DNA from: Drosophila miranda
Lineage: Eukaryota; Arthropoda; Insecta; Diptera; Drosophilidae
Length of the DNA stretch: 64,000 nt
Direction: 5' to 3'
Assembly: GCF_003369915.1 (NCBI RefSeq)
Contig: NC_046677.1
Location: forward strand, 13,268,001 to 13,332,000
This document shows, piece after piece, positions 22,731-36,400 of the stretch. Positions within the stretch are counted from its first letter, which is position 1. Every line of letters begins with the position of its first letter. The notes under the pieces are model-generated. The model was not told the DNA's origin. It saw only the letters and a list, made by a program, of their open reading frames with translations, and searched no databases. A program made the translations under genes and the position numbers.

Positions 22731-22831
22731 CTTTCTCAACTTCCGACCGACTTATGAATTATGATACTTGCTACAATAATTCTAACGAATACAATAATTC
22801 ACAGGCTACTTGGTTATGAAAAAACACAAAA

Positions 22832-23815
22832 AACACAGTGCATAATTTCTGAACTAAACTTTAAGGAAACATACTAAAATAAATTACATCTAGATACGAT
22901 TTAGCATGGGCCACTACTTGAAGCCCACCTGGCTGGCCTGGTCTCAAAGGGTTTCCGACGTAAATTGTAAATTGAGTCCATTTCAGCTAGTGCAGAAAAA
23001 AATGCAGTTATGTACATATATTGTAAATATCTAAATGAGCGTAATGATAGCAAAGTATATATATGTATGTTGTTTATTTATTGTCTCATATTTCGGGTAA
23101 GCTTTTGATTGGCAGAATGAACATAAACTCTGCTATAATCGCCTGGTGTGTGTGGAGGGAGGACATGGGCTGAATAAACTCTGTCAAAACTTTGCCTATA
23201 GTTTCTTAGGCAAAAAGATATTACAAAGGATATAACATCTTTAAATGGGAGTTACGCATCTGTTCGCTGAGATGGGGCAGGTATATATAGTCCTCGAAAC
23301 CTACAGTGTGAATGCCCCCAGTCAGTACGTCGCGCATTCCGTAACTGGCCGACATGTGAGACGGATAACCCACACGACTAGCAATCATGCGATCCATTTG
23401 CACCGTCACATCACAAAACATCACACATCTCGGTCTTTTAATGATTCTGGCGAAAGTACTCCTCAGACCACTGCGAAGATGTTACCAATCGAATTGACAT
23501 TAGTGACCGCCTCTTGGTTGTGGCGACCAGCAATGTCGTGCCCCTTGAACATGGAAGGAATTGATTTATTCAAAGGGTCTTGTTGAATGAGAAACAAAAC
23601 TCAAGGATGGATCGATTTTATCAGTAAAATATTTGTTTTTTTATCTTATTTCCATACATTTGAGCTATGGTATTTTTGTCTTTTCGTCCGAGGGTTTATT
23701 TTCACAAAATATTCATTTACTTTTTGCATTCATCCAATAGATCCACTGACCTGTGGTCTGTGTCCCCGACAGCACGAATAACTCCTTGATGTCCTTAGTG
23801 GTTTTTTTTTTTAAA
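22832..23815 (+). repeat. Right flank of the unit, copy 2
   Basis: Homologous to 10263-11140, but keeps about 92 bp that the first copy lost and has a short duplication (GTAAATTGTAAATTGAGTCC) near 22966. It closes the array on the right. Confidence 0.85.
23221..23555 (-). pseudogene. Remnant of an unrecognised gene, copy 2
   Basis: More complete than the copy at 10634-10879. From an ATG near 23553 it reads MFKGHDIAGRHNQEAV..., then after a frame change SEEYFRQN, then the shared VTVQMDRMIASRVGYPSHM part. At least one frameshift and one stop separate these parts, so it is probably a pseudogene. No family recognised. Confidence 0.38.
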
Positions 23816-24079
23816 GTGTCGATGCTAGTTTTAGCTCTAAAGCCCTCCACAAAAGAATATTCAGAAAATGTGTGAGGAAAAAAATTGCATCAAATAATTT
23901 ATTTACATCAGTCTTCTTTCTTGTAGATTTTAATCAAGAGAAGTTCGCTAGAGAACGGCCCTTTTTTGGGCACATTCCAATTTGGTTCCACTTCTGTCCA
24001 GAATGTATTTTCTTCTGATCCAAGGTCTCGCGATTGATTTTGGTCATCGGTGGTGGATCCTACTTTCCTTCTAAGCAGG

Positions 24080-24262
24080 CTAACAGTGTCCCCCATAGGG
24101 CCCATAGCAGGAGCAGCAGCCATATGGTCCGCACGGGCCGCAGCAGTGATTGATCGACCGGAACCACTGGCCGTTGTAGGGTCCACACAGGAGGCACGGT
24201 CCCAGACCACCAGTAGGTCCACAGCAGGTGCCGGGCATTGAACGGAAGCAAGGATTGCACAT
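24080..24262 (-). CDS. Cys-Gly-Pro-rich sperm protein of Mst84D/Mst87F type, 60 aa
   Basis: The short protein (MCNPCFRSMPGTCCGP ... CCGPCGPYGCCSCYGPYGG) carries the CGP repeats typical of the Drosophila Mst(3)CGP family. Those proteins are small structural components of the sperm tail, made from stored mRNA late in spermatogenesis. The leader contains a likely 73-nt intron (24349-24277: donor GTAAAT, acceptor TATATTGCAG) whose acceptor lies 14 nt before the ATG. An AATAAA on the minus strand lies at 23903-23898. I did not find a clear copy of the family's translational control element. It lies directly right of the amplified Borealin-like array. Confidence 0.72.
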   Translation of the reverse strand: MCNPCFRSMPGTCCGPTGGLGPCLLCGPYNGQWFRSINHCCGPCGPYGCCSCYGPYGGHC

Positions 24263-24276
24263 CTTGGGAGTTCTTT

Positions 24277-24349
24277 CTGCAATATAAAAGAAAAAATCAA
24301 AATCAAAAAATTTACACATTTTTTCCACTTTTTTTAAATAAATATTTAC
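24277..24349 (-). other. Probable 5'UTR intron of the CGP-type gene
   Basis: GTAAATATTT donor and a TTTTTTCTTTTATATTGCAG acceptor bound a 73-nt AT-rich intron on the minus strand. This supports translation starting at the downstream ATG rather than at the longer upstream frame. Confidence 0.5.
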
Positions 24350-24469
24350 GTTTGCCTGTTTACGGAAGTAGGATTTAAAAAAAAAACAAAAATTTTTATT
24401 TTTTTCCCAAAATATGTTTATCGCTTGAGATCTCAGACTAGAATGAAAATCGGTGGAGCTCACACAGGC

Positions 24470-27400
24470 TCGAGAATTCTATAAAAAAAATGTTAAAATT
24501 TCAAGGCCTACCTATTTGGGGGAAATTTTGGGATATTTATTACAATTATTACTATTCTCTGATATTTCTGGGATTTCAAACAGAATATTCCCAGAAATTT
24601 TACCCAGAAGAAACCGTTGTGGTTATCTCAAAATCAAATAGAATTCCACTTCACCGCGTTTTTTGAAATATTTGATGCTGCCGCTGAGGGCTCTCCTCCA
24701 TCGCCTCAATGTCATAATTTAGCTGGAGGCGCAACAAGTTGGGAAAGCTGGATATGGTACGCGACTCATTCTTTGTTTCGTCCCTCGCTTTTTATTGTTT
24801 CAGTAAGAGCAGAGTTTTCTTAAGCATTTCATGAGGGAGAAGTGGGAAACAAGTACACGCAAACATATATTTCATCCTGGCCGGGATTCCATATTCTGGC
24901 TGCCGGCCCTCCACTTGAGCTGAACGCTGGTTGTGTTTACTCTGGACCAGGACTGGGATTCCCCGTCAAAGTGAAGTAAAGTCATTTGACAAGTTTTGTC
25001 ACGTGCGTCACATGTTGGAATGCTTCTTCGGTCCCTGTTTCCCATCGCTGGTGAGCCTTACCCGGGCTTCTGCACATTTCAAGCAATTTTCCAGGCATGT
25101 CTTGTTGCTCTGGTTGTTGTCGCCATTGTTTCAAAATTGTTGCGCTCACGTTAATGTTGTTCTTGTTGTTGACCCGGTTTTCCTCTTATTTTCTTTTTAT
25201 TTTCCCGCTTACACAGCAACATAGCGACGTTCGGTGGTCGCCTAGGAATGGCGTTGAGGAGTCGTTGTTTGCTCAAATGTGTTTGTGATTATTTAGTTAT
25301 GGCATCTAATTGAGTTTTGTGTTTGTTTGGGACTTGGAGAGGGCGAAGTTGTGGTGCTGTGCGGTGCTGGGCTGCTGCTTATGCGACGGCTAATTGAGTT
25401 GATTACTTCAACAATTCTCACGTTGTCGTAGGATGGAAGGGCACACGAATGGAATGAAATGGGAGGTACATTGAGAGCGGGGCACTCCCCGTGCTTTGTG
25501 GAATTTATACTCATTGATAAAGCATAATTAACAGCTTGAAAGTTTTCTTTTGCGCCTCACACATTCCGCATATTTGTACAGAATTATCTCATCTTTCTAT
25601 CACTTTACACTCCTTCAGTCTCTTTCAATATAAGCTCTTCCGCTCCTTAAGTTTACCCCCCTGGTTTAGTAGCCTTGCCTGCTTTTTAAGCCGTACTCGT
25701 ACATATATGTATGTTGTAGATTCCGTTCCGTTCCATCAACCCACAAGCTCGTCCTAATGCCCCATCGCGTGCCGTTCTCGTATTACAGCATTGCATACTT
25801 GCAGGCGTGCAGCTGTTCCCATTCGATGTGGACTCTGGGGCGACTTTAAAGAAACGTCAGACCAGACCCGAATACGTTGTGACTGTGAAGTTTAATGTTA
25901 CGTGTTGATGTTGCCTTTTTTGATTATTTTCAGTTCCGTTTGGCTTTTCTTTTTATTTTACATTTTTAGTAACGCCCTCGGCAGCTTGCTGAGAAGTTCA
26001 ATGTCCGCCATTTTTCAAGCGTCCGTGCAGCGGAAGTTTAGCGATAACTTTTTTGTTGCTTATATTTTTGATTTATTTATTTGTATGTAAACGAAGGCAT
26101 CTAGAGTTGAACGGAACTCCATTAAAATTGCAGGGCCCTTCTTAAACCTAACAAGGAGAGGTTCGCCCGCCACTTGACTGCTGAAATAATCCAGGGATAA
26201 AGTACACAGATGATGAGGTATACATAGGTATAGGAGCAGTGCTTTCAGCCAGACAAAAGCCAGCCCACTCAGTCATACATTCAGTCAGTCGATGGCATCC
26301 TTATCTGTTGTTGTCCATACATCCACATCCACAACAACATCATTATCCTTGGGAAGGAATTAGTGCGAGTCAAGTGAACTCTATCACTCACTCCCTCTCT
26401 CTCGCTTTTTCCTCTCTCTCTCTGTCTCTCTGCCTCTGTGGCTCGACAGCGAAGCATAACTTATGCCCATTGTAGTTATGCATTGAATGTTTTATTGAAA
26501 TGTACAACCCAACAAGTCACTCAGTCCTCAGTCAGGCAGTCATTCACTCTGCCATCCAGCAGCCAGCTAGGCAGCCAGGCAGCCCCCAATCGAATGCACA
26601 AAAACCTCTGCCATGTGAAGACGTTTGTTGATTTATAAAGCGTTGCATGCAATTATCCGCTCAAATGGAGTTTGTCCATTGCCAATAACGCATCCCGGGA
26701 TAAAAGAGCATTGTGTATGTGGGGCATTGTTCCGTTTACGGGGGCAAAAAGCAGTATTTTGGTTTCCACAAAATTTTCCCTCAAAATTCTGGAGTCTTAA
26801 TCGGACTGTTTGGATGGACAAAAGAATTTTTGGCGCTCGTCAACAAGTGGTCTATTAAACGGAACTGCATACGAGCCAAATGATGAATGAACAGAATCAA
26901 TAACAGAGATTAAGGATCAAGTGACTAAAATGGAAAGCGATAATGCAATTTCCATAAAACACGCGGGAAGGCACTGCCATCTCTATCTCTTAGCACAAGC
27001 CGATCCCGCAGGATTTCGCTGTACTGCCCGTGAGCAGAGAGATCACTTCAAAACGACCAGTGAAATAGTAAAAGCAATAAGTCGTTTCCTTGATTCCACA
27101 AAGTATTCAATTTAGTCTCCCACATTTTAAAAAATATCGAAAAATTGCCCCAACATTTGCCAAGAGTCTCTATTAACAACCAATCATTCAACCACCCTTT
27201 GCATTCCGTATTTGATATGATTTGAAAGCACCGCCACTGCATCGATATTTGTATATATAAACACACAACATTCGAATCTATTTTTTCTCCCATCAGCAAA
27301 TTAAATTGATTTTCCACTTTGGACGGCAATAGTTTGCAATTATACAAAGAGGTTTTTTTAAGGCAACAAGTTCGAGCAAACAAATTGAAATTCAAGTGCT

Positions 27401-30400
27401 TGAATTTTCTGAAGACATGAAAATGAAATTCTAGAAAAATGGGCAGAGGATCAGGAACAAATTCGCAACATTTTCCTCCGGTCATAAATCACTTAATTAA
27501 TTAATCTTAATTTGAGGCACCAGAACAGATGTCTCCACCTACACATAAATCTTATAAATTGACCCTTTAAAGTGTCGTAAAATGCATGTTGAGGGACAGA
27601 AGTTTTCAAGACATTTAACCCAGAATGGACCTCGGCCCAAGCTGGCTGAAAGAGTGCAAGAAAAAGTTTATAATTAAAACTTTACGCACGTTTTGGCTAA
27701 GTAAATAGCACAATAGACGCAGACGCACAGGCGCTGCCAACACTAACGCCAACACAAACACAAACGAAAAACACAAACAAGATGGCTTTGGTTTCGGTAT
27801 TTTTGGTACGCATGCAGCGTACGAGAATTTTGTGCTGCATACTTAAGTGGACGCCCTCTTGGCGCACACACCACACCCCAGACTCAAGGAAGAACATATG
27901 CGAGCGCCGATGGAGTCCTGTGGGGCAGGGAAAGGAAAAGACAGCCAGTGACACTAATTATGTGACCAGTCCCTTTCGAGGGAATTCACTAAAAACTTCA
28001 CATTTAGTTGTACAGAAGTGCGACTTAAATCCCCAAAAACTACTTAAACTTTGGTCTGTTAACCACTTGCCCTTGCCACTTTAGCGATTATGTTGAATCT
28101 TTTTGTCTTATAAATAATGTATTATTTATGAAGAATACGATTATAACCCGATGCCATTTTATTCGAACGATGAGATTCCTTTATTGAATTTACAACCAGA
28201 GTTTAAGAACAAAATTGAATTGAATATCCAAGCTGCACTCATTTTCAATCGTCCCGTACTTAATGGATACATACCATATCTTGCAGCTATGTAACCAACT
28301 TGTAACAAGCAAACATATTATTCATGGGGAGTGCCGCCCGTAAAAACAACAGGAACAATGACAACAAAATTGTAAGCCAAATGAAAGTTCATATGTAAAT
28401 GTTTTGGCCATGTTTTGTTTGTTTTAGAGTGTGGCCAGCCAGTTTGAGTTTGGTCAGCTGATTGTTTGCTGCTGTTGTTGCTGCATAAATAAATGCAAAT
28501 GCGGCTGGAAGGGCCAGGGCCAGACTGCTCGAGGTTTTTTCAGTTTGGCTTTAAATGAATTTGGGAGAATTTTAATTGCTCTGATTAAATGATTTTCGTG
28601 CCTGGAGTTGGAGAAAACTTGTAATTAAGTATTATTAACGCTGTAAGCTAAGATATTGTTTAATAATTGTTTGCGAAAAGGCTGAGGCCGCAAGCATTGC
28701 GGCCTCTCAACGGTCAAAGGCAGAGATAGGGCCATTTTCGAGTTAATTGTCAGGGAAAGGCTTGTTGGCGTTCGGTTGTTGCCACTTTATTTTTGTGAAT
28801 TGTATGTAAATTATTGTAAATTGTTGCGGTTTTGTCTTTTGTGCTGCACAAACTGGTCATACATGCAAAGTACCCTGTGCGACGGGCAGGCATGCTCAAG
28901 TTCAGTGACAGTGTTGAAAGTTGCTAAAGGATTCATATTCAAAATAGCTTAATACAAATACTATTAACTCACAGCAATTACGAGTACTTATCAACGCGTG
29001 ACCGCTTGGAGAAATCGATATAGTAAGCGATAAATCATTCGAATAGCTCACACCTGGGTATCGTATAGTCTACCCGCTGCGCAAACGGTTCTTCTGTTTC
29101 GCGGCATTAATATTTTTCTCTTTTTCTGTAGGCCAGCCTGTCGCTTTCAGTGGCTGTGGCCCATTATGGCCAGGCCTGTGTTTAAAGTTTGTTGTTCTGT
29201 CGCTGTCTCCGTTCTGTTGCTGGGAAAAACATTTATTACACAATTCGTAGTCTGCCGCCTCTTCCCCTAGACCCACAAAAATTGTTAATTTCATATATAT
29301 GTATGTATGCGTATACGTACTGTGTACATTTTATTTGCATTTTCCATGCACAAGGCTTTCAGGTGGTGGTGGCGCAGCAACCCAAAAAATGATTGCTTAT
29401 AATTACATAACATGTGTTTGCGTCATTGTTCTTCCTGTAGGCATGTGGGATGTGCATGTTTTTCGATGCGGGGTTTTAGTTAAAAATGGCCGGAGCATTC
29501 TATGAATACCAATTTGAATGCAAACAATTAAAAACTGGCATGAATTAAGTGAGAAATGTTTTATTTTAGTTTAATTGGAAAATATTTTCGGGTGGCAAAT
29601 TCAATTTACTAAATGGATTGGCTTCGGACCAGAATATCTATTTTAAAGATTGATTTAAATACTGAAATTAAATTTCGGCACTTTCTTTTGCACTGCCAAC
29701 TCATATGTGAATATTAAAAAATATTCTTATTATTATTCAGCTGTCATCAACACGCGGTCTTCCCGGATTCGCCGACAGTGAAAAAATGCTCAATGGCTAC
29801 GGGGAAAGATAGAAAAAAACGTTAAGCGACTTTTTCCTCAGCATCTGGAACATCATTATTCACATGGCACAATCCGGGATTATCGCACCGGGCAGTGAAA
29901 GGACGCAGTGAAGTGGAGGGAGCGAAGCAAAGACGGGCTCGAGTGAAAGTCAGGAAGCCAGAAAGCCCACCAGTAAGTAATGGGGGAAGTAGACCAGGAA
30001 TATTAAAAAAAAAATATTGACTCAAGTCGCAACAGGAAGAGACCCTGAAAAACTGAACATGGATAACTAATAGTCAGGGACAAGCCTGCCACGCAAAAAG
30101 TTTGAGCACTTTTTGTGCATGGCTTAGCGGGAAAGATGTCCATTACGAGGTTTCCTTGATCGGTGTCCTTCATTTCATCCAAGAGCCAACTTCATTAATT
30201 CAAAAAAAATGGGTGAGAAAATGCATTTTTGGTATGAGTATTTTTTGTCGAAAAAGCATTTGGGTATTTTCCAGACTTTTGATTAATGTTATTCAGGACT
30301 TGGACTATATATCAGAGTGGGATTACTAGAAATTTTTGCAAATTAGGGTATAGCTTAAAAAAGAGAGTCCAGGTGAAATCTTTGGATTCTGAATAATGAA

Positions 30401-33400
30401 ATATAAATTACTTACACCCCAATGTCATGTATCCATGGTTACTTATTGTCTGTCTGACAGTCTGATAGTCAGAGTCTGAAAGCAGAGCAATTAATGACGC
30501 TAATATTACTTTTAAGAACAAGAACATTTATTTAGAGCCAATCCCCCTGAGATGGTTCCCGACACCGACAACTGCACCAAACAATATCACCATCAACAAA
30601 ATACAGAAAAACATAAAGACTAAGGAGTATATAAAGACAATGTCCGGCTGGAAGACCAAGGCCACCAACCCAAATAAAATATTTCTAAAAGCGGAGGGTC
30701 AGAGTTGATGGGAAGTATTCCAAATTTATAGACATCTTTAAATAAATAATAATTGATCATTGCATTATTATGATGCATTGATTATGCACCAAAGTAATCG
30801 GATCTTTTCGATTTAGCGAGCGTATTAGATTCGAATACTAATAATGTAAGCTTATTTAACTGGCTATTCAACGTATCCTATTCACCAAACAATACTTACC
30901 AAACCTTTCCCGGACCTTATTACTCTTATGTACTTTTACCTATTGCCAAATTTCTCCTCCTTAACTCTCTCTATCATCATTACCGAATGGCAGATAAGCC
31001 TACTGAACATAACCCCTCAAAGTCATAACCCCTCTGACACAAATCTAACCACTCCACTCTATCCACCACAATCTAATGCAATAGCCCCATCAAATGTCAC
31101 ACAATTCGCATCAGAAGTAGGTATACAACAGCCAGACATCCACTTAACCCCGAATCGCATTTCGCCAGCTTCCTCTCGCATCTTAATCAACCTTTAAGTC
31201 ATCCTCACGAATCACCACAGGACACTCTGGCCAACCAGCAACCGCAACCTTTAAGCACAAACTTTCAGACCCCTATTTTCGTGCTGGGCCGGAGCTCGGC
31301 CATAGGAGCAGGGCGTGGCAAATATTATCAGTGTAATGTTGCATGGAGCCACAGCCGTCCACAGCAATCTATCAACAGGAAAGCAGATAGCCCTTTGTGC
31401 AGGTGGCCAAAGTGTCGTCGGGCCTCCAGCTCTGGCTAGGATGGGTACGGCAGGGATAAGGACGGCGCCGCAATGGAGAACGCATGACAGAGTTGCCAAA
31501 TGCAGCAGTGGTGGCTACCAATCTGCAATCACCTCCTGTTGCCTGCTGCTGATGATGCCAATAAAGTGCCTTTTGTTGTTGATGTCGATAATGATGTATC
31601 CTCCCCGGCTGTAAAATGAGCTTTAACCCAAGGCATGCCCTTAAAATAGGGCCTACCCGTAGACAATGTCAGAAACGACTTCTTTATTTGACATCTTAGT
31701 GGAAATTGTGCGCTAACCTTCAACCCTTTTTGTTCGCAGTTAGTCAAAGTTTATGACTTTTCCATGCAAATTGACTTGATCCTAAGCCATTTGCTGACCA
31801 TTTACTAATGTCTTCAGCACACTTCTGGTTAATTTATGAGATTCTCAGACCAAAACGTAATTCAATGAAATGTTCAAACTACCCATTTCGTGGATATTCA
31901 TTCGACATGTAATTTCACGACAATTATGCATTTTCGCTGTTGTGAAAGTTCACAATGTTCATTTAATTTGTATTTATTTATTCATATGGCAAGCGTTTTA
32001 TTGCATTGCTATGACAACGCGTACATGAAGGAACTTACCGGAAAATGAGGCATACGATACGGGAGATGTAGCTGAAAACTTCACAGTCAATATGCACTTC
32101 ATTTAAATTTCCAAAGAAAACTGGTAGGATTTCAGTAGATATTTTATAAGCATTTCAGATGAGCTTCGAAGCAGTGAAGTCTGATGAAATGAAATACTTC
32201 TTTTGTGCGAATAATTATCTAATTGTCTAATAAATGCAATTCATTTAAGCCCAGTTTCCAGGCTTTTTGAGAGTATTCCCTGCTAGCATTTATCCAATTT
32301 TTTTGTTAACTATCTGTTAATGTAAGAAATTTTTGCATGCATGTATTACAAGCAGCGAACAACGGCAACTGCAGCATCGGTCGTCCTCATTCTGCAGTTG
32401 CAACAATAATAAAATTCTTTAATGTAAAAACAGACAAGAGGAGAGACATAATAAAAATATATACACGCAGATACATCGCCACATGAGTATAAATATATAA
32501 TATTTTATATGGCGGCTTTCCAAATGTTCAGAGTTGCATTTTTTTTACGCTCCCACGTCCACGCACAAAAGTTTGCACTCCCCACTCGATCACGCCCCAT
32601 TCGTCTGTCCGGGCATCATCTGTTCAGACCATGCCGTGCTATCCTGTCCCATCCCGTCCCATACCAGTCCATCCATGGTCTGGGCAGGGCTCATGCAAAT
32701 GAAGTTATCCTGCGGTTATTTGTGGCTGTCGTTATGATGTCAGTGAGGAGCAGAGTGCGGGCGCAGCAGATAGGGATGGGGACGGTACAACAGGATATGT
32801 ACGTGGTTCGCAGTTGGCTTGCCATTGATTAAAGCTTAATTGAATTTAAACTCAAGTCGAGAACTTTAAGGATTAATTACAATATCCGGGACAGGGCCAT
32901 ATCAATGAAATTGATGAGTCTCGCCATTCTTTGGCCAACATTTCAGCCGCAATCGTCTTACCTCTTACCCAGCACGCAAGCCGATAAGGACACGACATCA
33001 GGTTATACATATGCACTGCCGAAAAAAAGCTTCGTAGATATAGAATCTACTTGCACAAACGGGACTTACTAAAACATATAGTAAGAAAATTCAAGAATGG
33101 AGTGGTCCAGAACATACACTTATTTGAATCAGTTCTACTCTTGAAGAACTCCAAGCTCTTTAGTATAGGTATTCAGTAATTTGTCTCATGCTAGGGGTTT
33201 TTCCCACCGTGTAGTTTCTGCTTTCAGATATATCGTGTATATCTGCAAGTATGTTGGAGCAATGTTTCGTTTAAACCTAATTAATTATGGCAATTAATTG
33301 CAAAATGCATTTGCCTTGGCCAAACCCAACATTCCACACCCCGATTCCAGCCAGCCCCATAACCCATGAAGGAACCCATACCAACGGCTATGCCCACAGA

Positions 33401-36400
33401 CAACTGACAATTGACCGACTTTTGCCGCAAGGCTGTCGACTGTTTATTCTGGCCGGCTCGTTTCCTTCTTCGGACTCCTGGGCTTTGGGTGTCATACGAG
33501 AAGGTCGACGTGATTAGATAATGAAATGTGAAACTGATAATTGTCCAAGCGGCTAAAGAGAATGGGAATAAATACTTGGCTTTCGACATTGTTTGTCTTG
33601 ACATTAGTCTGGCCAGGCATTGTGTCAGCCGAACCGATTTAAATCTTCAGGATATGATAGAGAACGTACGTAAATTTGATCTTGCTCTAATTCGAAATGC
33701 AAGTACAAGACTATTTTGGAAACGAAAGCTTAGATTGGGAATGAAAACTAATCATTCCTAGTCGAGGACCTATTTTCTAAGTAACAAAAGTAAAGGAAGA
33801 CAACAAATTCTTCAAATCACGACACTAACACGATGCCAGGTTAGAGGACCGGTGACTCGCATTTGTTGTGTCAATATGTGGTGTGTGGTATGCATTTTTT
33901 ATCACAAAGGACATTTAATAAAAATGTATATATGAATATAAAAAGTTTGTATATAATTATTTGAAAGTAATTTCATATATTGAGATATGGAAACATGTTC
34001 AAAAATGTTTAAACTATTTTTTAATAAATAAATACTCATGGTAAAGTTTGAAAACATCATTTGATTTTTTAATTTATTTGCTCAGTGGGATTAAAGAGAG
34101 ACGGTAGTAAGCCGTAGCTATAATATCTTATGGATGAATTTAAAGGATGTTCTTGCTACCTCACAATGCCATACGAAAACATAAGTTCCGCACTTCCAAA
34201 GCAAAAAGAACACTGTTCCAGGACAGATCAACCTTCACCTTGATACCCGACGTTCCTTTTTCCGGAGCTCCTGTCTCTGGTCGGAAATTAATACACTTCC
34301 GGCTTGGGGTCGGCTGTCGCATTACTCAAAATGTGTTTGTACCCCTATGCCCCCGCACAGAGACATAAAAATTAATTTGTTTTTGCAGCCAACACTACGT
34401 CGGGCTGCCGGAAGCACGTTGTAATCAACCGACAAATAAATTAACACTTACAAGACTAGGGTTAGGGGTCAGGGGCAGCGTCGGCGGCAGGGAGTAGGCA
34501 AAATAGGGCGCAAAAGATCGGCGGCTCGCTGTTCGAATTTTTACGAGCGAAGCGCCTGGCAAATTGAGGTTTTTTTTTGGCATTTCTGACCTTTTCATTT
34601 GATTTCCGTTTATGACTAACCTTGTGTAAATTTTTTCAATATTTTTTCAGTCCTCTGGTATTTAATTTTCATGAGCCAGACAGGGTTCAGCGTTGGCTGC
34701 GGAAAATAAATGTTTTTTAATATGCGGAGCGCGTCACGTTTGGCGGCATTTTTCAATAAGCAATTTATGCGACAAGTGGGTTGCTGGGTTGGAACAAGTA
34801 AATATTGAATTCGCGGGGTGGCACAGAAATACAAGAAAAATATCACCCAATAAATGATTAATTTTTGGAATTTTTTCTTTATTTATCGCACAAAAGTAAT
34901 TCATTTGGAATACAAAGCAAAAAGATTAAGCCTCAAGCTATTTCTGGATCTATAAGTATACAAATATAGATCTATGTATAACGGTATATATGTATATATA
35001 AGAGGAATGAATCCATAAAATATGCCCAAATTCAATTTTTAATAGTTTGAGGGCAACTAACGCCCCACCAACCCACCGACAGAGATGGTGGATGGCACAT
35101 TCGCCCACAGCCAACCACCAATTACAAGCCAAAAACTAGCCGCAACAACAACAGACACGGCCGGCAAGCAACAACCAACAAGCAACAGTGCTACGAAAAG
35201 ATGCTTAAAATGTCGACGTAGCGTACATTAGGCTTAATTATAGGCAAACAGAGACAAACGAAGCGAATGGCCGAGAGAGGACGGGAGAGGACCGGCCCAC
35301 CAGTGTTCATAGCTGCTGCTGCACTGCCGTTGTTGCGGGTTTCAACCCGTTTTTCGAAACGTCACTTGCATAACTCACGGACGAGCTGATGTGACCGAAG
35401 GACAGGGCAAAGTTTTGGCCTTTAATTTTGAAACCCTGCAACGGTCACACTGGCCAACGGGACAGGGGTGAGATGGGTGTTTAGGTTTCCCCCCACGTAC
35501 ATGAGTGTTTGTCACTTGCTGTTGCTGTTCCTGGTTCTGGAATCGTCGTTGTTGGTGGTGTTGTGCAATGCAAAACTTTTCCTGCATCTGCATCCTGTGC
35601 GGCTTACTTGCCGTTGCCGTTGTCGTTGTCGAAACTACTTTCGACCCCATTCCTCCCTCTCTTGCACTCGTCCTCGCTCTGGTGTGACTTTACCACTGTT
35701 GTTGTTTGTGTGCCTCATTAGGGCATTAATCATAAGCCGAAGAAATACTTTCCTGGAGGGTGTGCCCGGTCACGATTGTACCACTTTAATGGCATCACGT
35801 CGACCATCTCAATTTCTTTCACTCGGTTTGCACAAAAATATGAGAGCAAATTGCCCACACACAATCACATACTCTTCGAGGAGGGCATGTGGAACATTCT
35901 CTTACGAGATTTTGTTAAATGGAAAGGTACAGCAGGTAAAGCATGTGAAGAGGGTGAAATAAGCCACGATTTCAAGAAAACTACTTTTTATAGTAATATG
36001 CTTTCATACTATTTGTATTATTTAGCAATACTGAAAAAATTCCTAATATCTGGTATTATTTTATGAAGAATTTATTCAACGCACAGTGGGGGATATTACC
36101 AATCTAGCACGAACTCGGAATTTCAAATTGTTTTTGGCGGAATCAATTTAGAATTCTTCCAAGAGATTTGAGCTCTTTTTTTTATATGCTTATATGCTTT
36201 TTTTCTACATCTTTCAGTAATGTTATATTTATGTTATAGTCAATACTTCAGTAGCTAGGCTTTCTCCTGCTATATTGGTCACTTCACCCACTGTTGAAGG
36301 ATATTACAAAAACAAATTCAATCATATTGTCCCAACACTTCTTATGTAATACTTGTAGAGAGTAGAGTACTTCGTTTTCGGTCTATCAAGGCCTCGCAAT

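Larger units (their letters stand above)
19639..22831 (+). repeat. Tandem unit copy 4 (last in array)
   Basis: About 3.19 kb. It differs in length from units 2-3 mainly by a 5-bp deletion near 19852 (GGTAGATTGTGCG versus GGTAGATATGATTGTGCG). It ends AAACACAAA and passes into the duplicated flank, as unit 1 does. Confidence 0.92.

Noticed and set aside
24263-24463. Long N-terminal extension of the CGP-type protein
   Set aside because: It reads through a likely 73-nt leader intron and lysine/phenylalanine-rich AT sequence; family members start directly at the Cys-rich part.
30928-31197. Proline/threonine-rich 89-codon frame
   Set aside because: Just possible as an exon, but no good acceptor or donor and no family resemblance.
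35468-35962. 164-codon plus-strand frame
   Set aside because: Derived from a (TTG/TGC)n-like pyrimidine-rich patch; no protein family features.
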